Assembly (NCBI GenBank): GCA_014825775.1
Contig: MVAQ01000073.1
Span: forward strand, 23,969-87,968
DNA from: Krasilnikovozyma curviuscula
Taxonomy: Eukaryota > Basidiomycota > Tremellomycetes > Cystofilobasidiales > Mrakiaceae
Length of the DNA stretch: 64,000 nucleotides
Reading direction: 5' to 3'
In this document: positions 58,159 through 64,000 of the stretch, piece after piece
How positions within the stretch are numbered: position 1 is the stretch's first letter
Layout of the letters: each line of letters starts with the position of its first letter
Notes under the pieces: model-generated
The model's input: the letters and a program-made list of their open reading frames with translations, nothing else
Database searches by the model: none
What the model was told of the DNA's origin: nothing
Position numbers and translations under genes: made by a program

Positions 58159-58984
58159 ATGGCTGCAACCCACTTCGACATCCCAATCACGACAGGTAAG
58201 CAGCAGCGCTAAGCAGCTTGTTAGGAACATTCATGACACCGAATTTGTTGGACTCTGCTTCCCAACTCTGCCTGACTCTCCAAACTTCTAGGTAACGAAG
58301 TCCCGGGGTGGGAAGTCTCAACGATTCTAGGACCGGTATTTGGTATGATGGTCAGTACTGTGGTCTAATGCCCGTCGGGTAACATTCGCGCTTCTCCTGA
58401 AGAACAAATATTCCTTCTCCTCCCTTTCACCCAATTAGGTTCGCTCAAGGAACGTTGGAGCTAATATCGGTGAGTAAGCCTAGTATTTCGTCATGCTGTA
58501 CCGACCTGGGACAAAACTTACGCTGGTCTGTCTTTGTTTAGGGGCTTCCTTCAAGGCTTTGGCGTAAGATGCTGGTACTCTCAGGTTCTGTTACAAGAGT
58601 CTTTCTGACTTCTGTTTCTTCCAACAGTGGCGGTGAACTGAAAGGCCTTTCGAAAAACCTCGAAATGGCGAGGATGGAAGCGCTTGGTTAGTCGCGAGGT
58701 CATTTGGCACATCACTTTCTTCTAACCTATTTTCGGCTTTAAACTCTATTATAAATGTGATTCTATTCAGACCGTATGGTGGGTGCTGCAAAGGGCAGAG
58801 GTGCGAATGCCATCATTGCGATGAGATTCGACTGCACTGCTGGTGAGCTCGGAGACGAAGTTTGTGAGCCCGTCTTTTCATTCCAGCGACAGATTGTCTG
58901 CTAATCCACTGACCTGTGCGCTCAACAGGTGCTTACGGTACTGCTGTTCAACTGTCTCCTCCCAAAGGACGCGGTGGATACTAA
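58159..58984 (+). CDS. YbjQ/UPF0145 family protein, copy 1
   Basis: Small protein of the YbjQ (PF01906) family, widespread in bacteria and scattered in fungi; members are annotated as putative heavy-metal-binding pentamers, but the function is not established. The spliced protein has 118 residues with the whole family pattern: FDIPITTGNEVPGWEVSTIL, GPVFGMMVRSRNVGANIGAS, FKALAGGELKGLSKNLEMAR, EALDRMVGAAKGRGANAIIA and MRFDCTAGELGDEVCAYGTA. Six introns. A second copy starts at 63471 on the same strand, and introns after GPVFGMM and within ALA|GGEL are in the same places in both copies, while an intron within NVGANIG is only here. Upstream TATA box. Confidence 0.88.
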
Positions 58985-59100
58985 AACAACCAACCGTACC
59001 GTCGATGATACTTAACATCTGCAACTTCGCAGTCCATTAATCGTTGCAAAGCAAGTACAGAACCAATCTAACAACAATACCGCACATCTCAAGCATTTTT

Positions 59101-60627
59101 TTACACCATATCTTCATCATCTTCCTTTGTCGCCCATTTATCCGACACCTTCGCGTCAAATGTCGCCGTCCCGACGTCGTCCTCTTCCTCGGCCGTCGTC
59201 GACTTAGTTTTGAACACATTAGGCACCGCCAAGCTACTCGAAATCCGTTTCTGACCATAACTCGTTCCATTCTCCCTCTTCACCCCATCGGTCGAAGGAG
59301 TATTGAGGATACTGCTGTTAATGGGGTTGGTACCCTGCGTGGTTGTATTAGGCGTATTGAAGTGCATCAAGTTGGAAGGTAAGATGGTCGTGTTGTTTTG
59401 AATTGCTGGCGAAGCTGCTGTTTCCTGTAAGGAGATCACCATTCGACAGGCGAACACCGCGGGGAACATCACTGCTAAAGGGGCCATGCCTCCTGGGATC
59501 GCGTTTGATTTCTGAAGGATCCATATGAGGTTAATCTACATAGAAAAGAAAGAAGCATGAGTCAAGTACCGAAGGGGTTGTAAGAGAACTCACTGTAGTC
59601 ATTGCAAAGCAGCCTACGAAGTAGATTCCAGCGTCTCTGAAAAAGACGTGTGTCAAGCGAGACACCACGAAGTGATCTTTACGCAGCTGCGTCAGCCTCG
59701 CAATTGAAGCAAGAAATACGATCGTGGAGAATATCATAGTTGGGAGGAAAACGTATAAAGCAACGTTCGAATTTGCCTAGAGAGAGAAGTCAAATTTGAG
59801 CCCAACAGGAAACACAAAACCAAATGACGCCAAGACTGTGAAGAACTAACTCACAGGACGCGGCACACACTGAAACTGCCCCTGGAAATCTGGGCCGTGT
59901 ATAGGAAGCAACTGGGAAGTAGAAGAGAGCCCTAGTCCAAGTTCTACTAGCAATAGAGACCCTAGTCCGCCCAACACCCATCGCGACTGATGGTAGATAG
60001 CCCACGTTCGAATGAGCAGTATCATGTCTAAAACATCCACACCTTTTATGGTCACCCAATGCTTCACCTACCGTAACGAGATTGACTAACCTGTTGTGAC
60101 AAAAACCAGGACGGCTGATACATCGGTGAAAATAATGAGCCCCTTACAGACATAATGACCATGCACCGTTGAGGCATTGTACAACATTAATGTGAGTACT
60201 GCCAGAGCCCAATACCGGCACACCACGTAGAGGATCTTGGGAGTGGTTACTCGGTTGTGCCATATGTATCGGATTTCTGCCCAGCAGAAGCGGAAGTGTG
60301 TAAGTAATGAAAGAGAAATATCAAGAGCAGGTGACTGAAAGTAGTACTAACCCTTGGGAAGGATCTGTTTGACGAGTAGAGAGGGATTTCACTCATCCAT
60401 TCGGAATGTCAACCACTTTGTGGGGTAAAAACAATGGGACGAACCATAATGTAGTCCCAAACATATACAGAGAGGCAAGCTGCCAGGACCTGATGTGTTC
60501 AATCCACCATCAGATCTAAAACTACCAAGAGGAAGGCAGAACTCACAATTATAGGCACATAGAAGTAGTAATCCTTCGTGGAGGTGATTTTAGCTGTAAT
60601 CGGGTCGAGGGTAAAGTTGCCCTGCAT
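59101..60627 (-). CDS. DUF6533 seven-helix membrane protein
   Basis: Basidiomycete membrane protein of the DUF6533 type, which form large, functionally unknown families. The start ATG 60627 gives MQGNFTLDPITAKITSTKDY, then YYFYVPII spliced to LAACLSVYVWDYIMILPKEIRYIW, the hallmark first block of DUF6533. Then come KILYVVCRYWALAVLTLMLY, a cysteine in HGHYVCKGL, LIIFTDVSAVLVFVTTDMIL, the RTWAIYHQSRWVLGGLGSLL helix, CVPRPVS, ANSNVALYVFLPTMIFSTIV and GIYFVGCFAMTTINLIWILQ. The C-terminus is cytosolic, Thr/Asn/Ser-rich, then acidic (EEEDDVG) to KEDDEDMV. Some introns are short but in frame. It is convergent with YbjQ copy 1, about 120 bases apart. Confidence 0.8.
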
Positions 60628-61648
60628 GCTGCCTAGTCCTCCAGAAGCCTAAAAGTGGCTAGGTAACCAGTACGAAAGATATAGTGGATGAAGAATGAAG
60701 ATTTTGGTTATTGGTCAGAGGATGCACAAAAACATTGTGGCTGGGCATAGACTTCGGGGTGAGACCGTGGCCTCGCCACTTGGCTCCGCCTTAGTGGGTT
60801 TCGGGATGGGTGCACTTCTGGTGCTCTCATTGGTATCTCATTCTCAGAGAAAATTATTTCGAGTATCTCGAAGGATGTGTTGGGTTTCAAGTGAGGATCG
60901 GCAGACGAGCATGAATGGGTAAGAATTCCACGGCGCGGCTGACTTTGTGAACAAGCGCAGGGGTGAAATACTCCTCTTTGGCATTGATGGTATGTCAAAC
61001 GATAGAGGCGATAGAAACGACATGATAGCCAGGTTCTTTCTTTGTTTATCGCAATCTTGTCAGCAGAAAGACAAGAAACGAAAATCATACTAATCAACCT
61101 CGACTCTGTGAGCTTCAGGACGTCAATAGATCAGCACAGTTCTTCACACTCTAAAGAGCCCCACATTTATCACGTTGATTTTTTGCAACAAGCCAAAAAG
61201 ACAGTCCCCGATGTTGAAGACCGAATTCTCTCGATAGCAGCTGTGGTAGTCCATGGCGCTGAGGGCTTCCCATCACAATGAACAAGGAAGCTCCAAAAAC
61301 AGACTCCAAACTCCGAATTAAGAATCGGATCTTTATACCCTTTTCTTGATCATGATTCGCTGTGTTGCGTTTGGCCTCCCGATTAGCAGTTGGGAAAACT
61401 CTGCCACCCTCGCGCACCAGCACGGCTATCCACTTCAAAATAGATCAGTAAGGTCCTTGACATTAGACAGAAGTCCGCAAATGGGATCAGCATCATCACT
61501 TCTTGTAACTCAGAATTTGACTGCAAGTAATGCGAAAGGTAGTTTGTTGATTTGGTTGGTTCCTTCTCGCCCCACTGGATTCCTTGCAGTGACGCTCGAC
61601 CAGCATCCCGCGTTCTTGGAAACCGTAGGAACGACAGTAAAATTCTGT
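60628..61648. other. Divergent promoter region
   Basis: Between the DUF6533 gene (minus) and the acyltransferase gene (plus). An open frame at 61346-61648 is in phase with the acyltransferase start and could in principle extend its N-terminus, but it has no supporting features. Confidence 0.4.
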
Positions 61649-63169
61649 ATGAACTGGCTTGTTGCGCCTGTAGCACTAGCAGTAGGAGCTTCAGCTATGT
61701 CCATGCTAGCCCTCTTCAGGAACCGCTCGTGAGTGCCCGCTCACATCTGTCCTGTCCTCGTTGGTGAAAAATTCGTATGCTGAAGGGACGACATAATTTT
61801 TGGCATTGAATCCAACAGCCAGAAGGCGAGGTATTACCTCAATCTCTCTCTCTATCTTTCTTCACTAGGTTTCACTAGTTTCTGGGCCCTGGGTATCGCT
61901 ACTGTCATGGGAATCTCTGGCCAGGTACGTTTTAAGGAAGGGCGGTCTTCGTTCTCGGCGATTGGGATGAATGAGACTCCTAGCTGACAAGATTCTCTTC
62001 GCAACCTTCAATCTGTCTATGAAGAGATTCAATGTCAACTTTGCTGTAGCGAGGTTCTTCTACTGGTTGTGTAGCCCAATCATTGGCGTCAGATTCGAGG
62101 TGAGGACGCTGTCGAATCCAACGCTCGCACCGTCACTCTGACCGGACCTTTCCCTTCTTCCAACCCAAACGATATACTATATTTAGATCGAAGGGGTAGA
62201 GAACATCACTAACTCCGGACCAGCAGTTCTTGTGGGAAATCACCAGAGGTACGGATGACGGATTTATGGCTCGGGCAATGGCTACTCTCTCTCACCTTCC
62301 GTCCGCTGCTTTCATTCTTTCAATGTATAGTTTTCTCGACATTCTCTACCTCGGAGCAATCTTTCCTAGGAGTGCAGTTATCATGGCTAAGAAGGAACTC
62401 AAGTGGACCCCTCTGTTAGGCTGGTGGATGCAGCTGTCGGGCGCCGTGTTCATCAACCGTAAAGATAACAAGGATGCCGTCAGGATGATGGCGAACGCAG
62501 GTGAAGAGATGAAGCGAAATAACGTGAGTAGTTTCTCTTCACCATCTCCTCTTGTTTCGATTCGCACTCTCATTTGGTACATACTTGAGGATTGTAGGTC
62601 TCACTATGGGTCTTCCCAGAAGGCACTCGATCTAATAAACCAACGCCCGAACTCCTTCCCTTCAAAAAAGGTGCTTTCCATCTCGCTGTGGGCGCTCATG
62701 TACCTATAGTACCCGTTGTCGTCGAGAACTACAACCGCCTGTTTGATGGCAAAAGTCGGTTCAACGGGGGTGTTCTCAAAATCAAAAGTGAGTTGCTTCC
62801 AACTCTCCTACAGAAAGCCAAGATTTTTCACAAACTGAAGAGAGGGTTTTGCCGTAACTTTCGGTAGTCTTACCAGCGATTAAAACAGACGGACTCAAGA
62901 CGGAAGACGTGACCGACCTGAGCATCAAAGTTCGAGCCCAGATGCTTGAAGCATTGAAAGAAATCTCACAATCACCACCATCTGGGGAGGTCGGTGGGCA
63001 ATCCTCATCTGAGTCTGAACCTCTTTTGGCGGAGAGCAGGAGGTCGACAGTGGCAGACAGCAGGAAGAACGCTGATGATGTCGATACAAAAGTTGGCGGG
63101 GCAGCGAAGAGTCACAGTGGGACGGAGGATGAGACGGATGATGAAGCTGTTTTGGTTCGACGGCCGTGA
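61649..63169 (+). CDS. SLC1: 1-acyl-sn-glycerol-3-phosphate acyltransferase (LPAAT)
   Basis: ER membrane enzyme that acylates lysophosphatidic acid to phosphatidic acid, a step in phospholipid and triacylglycerol synthesis. About 329 residues. N-terminal helices (MNWLVAPVALAVGASAMSML and FTSFWALGIATVMGIS) precede the acyltransferase domain: FEIEGVENITNSGPAVLVGN, the catalytic box NHQSFLDILYLGA (NHx4D, formed across an intron), MAKKELKWTPLLGWWMQLSG, VFINRKDNKDAVRMM, WVFPEGTRSNKP, FKKGAFHLAVGAHVPIVPVV and VENYNRLFDG. The C-terminal tail is Ser/Asp/Glu-rich and ends DDEAVLVRRP. Splicing is consistent throughout. The gene is bracketed by the two YbjQ copies. Homology to yeast Slc1 is by family; paralog naming is tentative. 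Confidence 0.92.
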
Positions 63170-63470
63170 TCTGTGAAATGAGGTTTTTGATTGGTTTTGT
63201 TATTGTAGATAGATGTCACTTCCATTTGGATTCGCTTCTTCGTTCGAGTAAACCTCATGGACGATTTTTGCGATGACAAGGTCGCTTATTAGATACCTCT
63301 CTATCACTGCACTGCTTTTGTTAAGTAAACGTGCGTAACCCTGTTCGTTTCACCCCGCTTGGCAACATCGACATGTGGCGCGCTATCACGAGTGGGGAGA
63401 ATCGAAACTTGGCTTGATTGCTTCAACATCCAACCCTCACCGCTTGCCTCAACTTGCTATTGAATCTCAA
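63170..63470. other. Intergenic region
   Basis: 3' flank of the acyltransferase gene and promoter of the second YbjQ-like gene. Nothing else seen. Confidence 0.5.
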
Positions 63471-63928
63471 ATGAGTATCACTAACTACGATATCCCCGTC
63501 ACAACTGGTTTCGACGTCCCAGGTAAGAGACTTTGAGATGCTGAAGTGTTGCCAGGATTCTGATTAGGCTCCTGACCACTTGACCGTGGGGTGTGCTCGC
63601 ACACTGAAAGGTTCAGAGGTTGTCGAAGTTATTGGGCGTACGTTTTCCATTGTAGGCAGTGAAGCTATCAAACCTTTGAGCTTTGCTGATTTTCTGGATT
63701 TCTCAATATTGAACGATGATTTCAGCTGTCTTCGGTATCATGGTATCTTTGCTCGTTCTAGAGGGATTTAGTTGGAGAGAATACTTTTAAGGTGCTTTTC
63801 AGCCCTCTTCTTTTTACAGGTCCGGAGTCGAAACATTGGGGCTAATTTAGGAGCAGCCTTCAAAGCCTTAGCGTGAGCCTCAAACATTCATTATCCTCTT
63901 TCGGGTTTCACTCTTTTTTATGTTCAAG

Positions 63929-63960
<32 letters not shown>

Positions 63961-64000
63961 CTGATGATGACTAAAGGGGTGGTGAGCTCAAAGCTTTCTC
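63471..64000 (+). CDS. YbjQ/UPF0145 family protein, copy 2 (cut by window edge)
   Basis: Second member of the YbjQ family, same strand as copy 1. ATG 63471 starts MSITNYDIPVTTGFDVPG, splice to SEVVEVIG, then PVFGIM, VRSRNIGANLGAAFKALA and GGELKAF at the window end. Compared with copy 1, residues align without gaps (GFDVPGSEVVEVIGPVFGIM against GNEVPGWEVSTILGPVFGMM). This copy has an extra intron before PVFG and lacks copy 1's intron within NVGANIG; the introns after VFG.M and within ALA|GGEL are shared. The intron before GGEL carries a run of 29 T. The C-terminal half lies outside the window. Confidence 0.85.
63932..63960 (+). repeat. Poly-T tract (29 T)
   Basis: Uninterrupted run of 29 T within the intron before the GGELKAF exon of YbjQ copy 2; it may serve as an extended polypyrimidine tract. 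The exact length is prone to sequencing error. Confidence 0.8.

Noticed and set aside
1..64000. CRISPR arrays, bacterial operons, rRNA genes or intact transposons
   Set aside because: None seen: no regularly spaced direct repeats, no rRNA-like sequence, and no transposase, integrase or reverse-transcriptase motifs in any frame I examined.

Overview
The window is nuclear DNA of a basidiomycete fungus, most likely a tremellomycete related to Cryptococcus or Kwoniella. Genes are cut by many short introns (about 50-90 nt, GTRAGT-like donors, YAG acceptors) and intergenic gaps are short. The protein set also fits: a secreted acid sphingomyelinase, a basidiomycete DUF6533 seven-helix protein, a CAP10-like (GT90) glycosyltransferase, a Con7-like zinc-finger factor, and carboxylesterase and PC-esterase proteins. 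I rebuilt the gene models by hand from splice signals and protein-family knowledge. No transcript data or database search was available.

Layout. 1-1.6 kb, minus strand: start of a GH16 glucanase and the Vps4-associated protein VFA1. 2.9-5.9 kb, plus: 14-exon acid sphingomyelinase. 7.1-8.9 kb, plus: RNR2, the ribonucleotide reductase small subunit, with a TATA box and an MluI cell-cycle box upstream. 9.7-16.5 kb, minus: a DDHD phospholipase and a glutamine-rich LIM-domain-binding co-regulator. 17.2-18.4 kb: weak hypothetical models. 18.6-20.9 kb: IMP3 (plus), convergent with proteasome subunit PRE10 (minus). 21.3-26.3 kb: a decayed GH79 glucuronidase, an SP-family sugar transporter, and a decayed second copy of part of that transporter. 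26.9-34.4 kb: a small HMG-box-like gene, a long CpG-rich intergenic block, the zinc-finger factor, and an orphan plus-strand gene. 34.7-37 kb, minus: a Git3-like GPCR. 37.7-40.1 kb, plus: a secreted carboxylesterase. 40.6-53.9 kb, minus: PC-esterase, DUF2433 phosphoesterase with an RRM, GT90 transferase, flavocytochrome b2, and a Dal5-like permease. 55.6-57.3 kb, plus: a second GPCR. 58.2-64 kb: two YbjQ/UPF0145 paralogs flanking a DUF6533 protein (minus) and an LPA acyltransferase (plus).

How the genes fit together. This is mostly ordinary housekeeping and secretory gene content, not one operon-like system. Three themes recur: nutrient sensing and uptake (two GPCRs, sugar transporter, allantoate-type permease, lactate dehydrogenase), extracellular or wall polymer chemistry (GH16, GH79 relic, carboxylesterase, PC-esterase, GT90), and lipid metabolism (sphingomyelinase, DDHD phospholipase, LPAAT). 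The items most worth checking are the decaying GH79/transporter neighbourhood, two genes whose last exon appears to be only a stop codon, the DUF2433-RRM fusion with an unresolved splice junction, and the YbjQ paralog pair.
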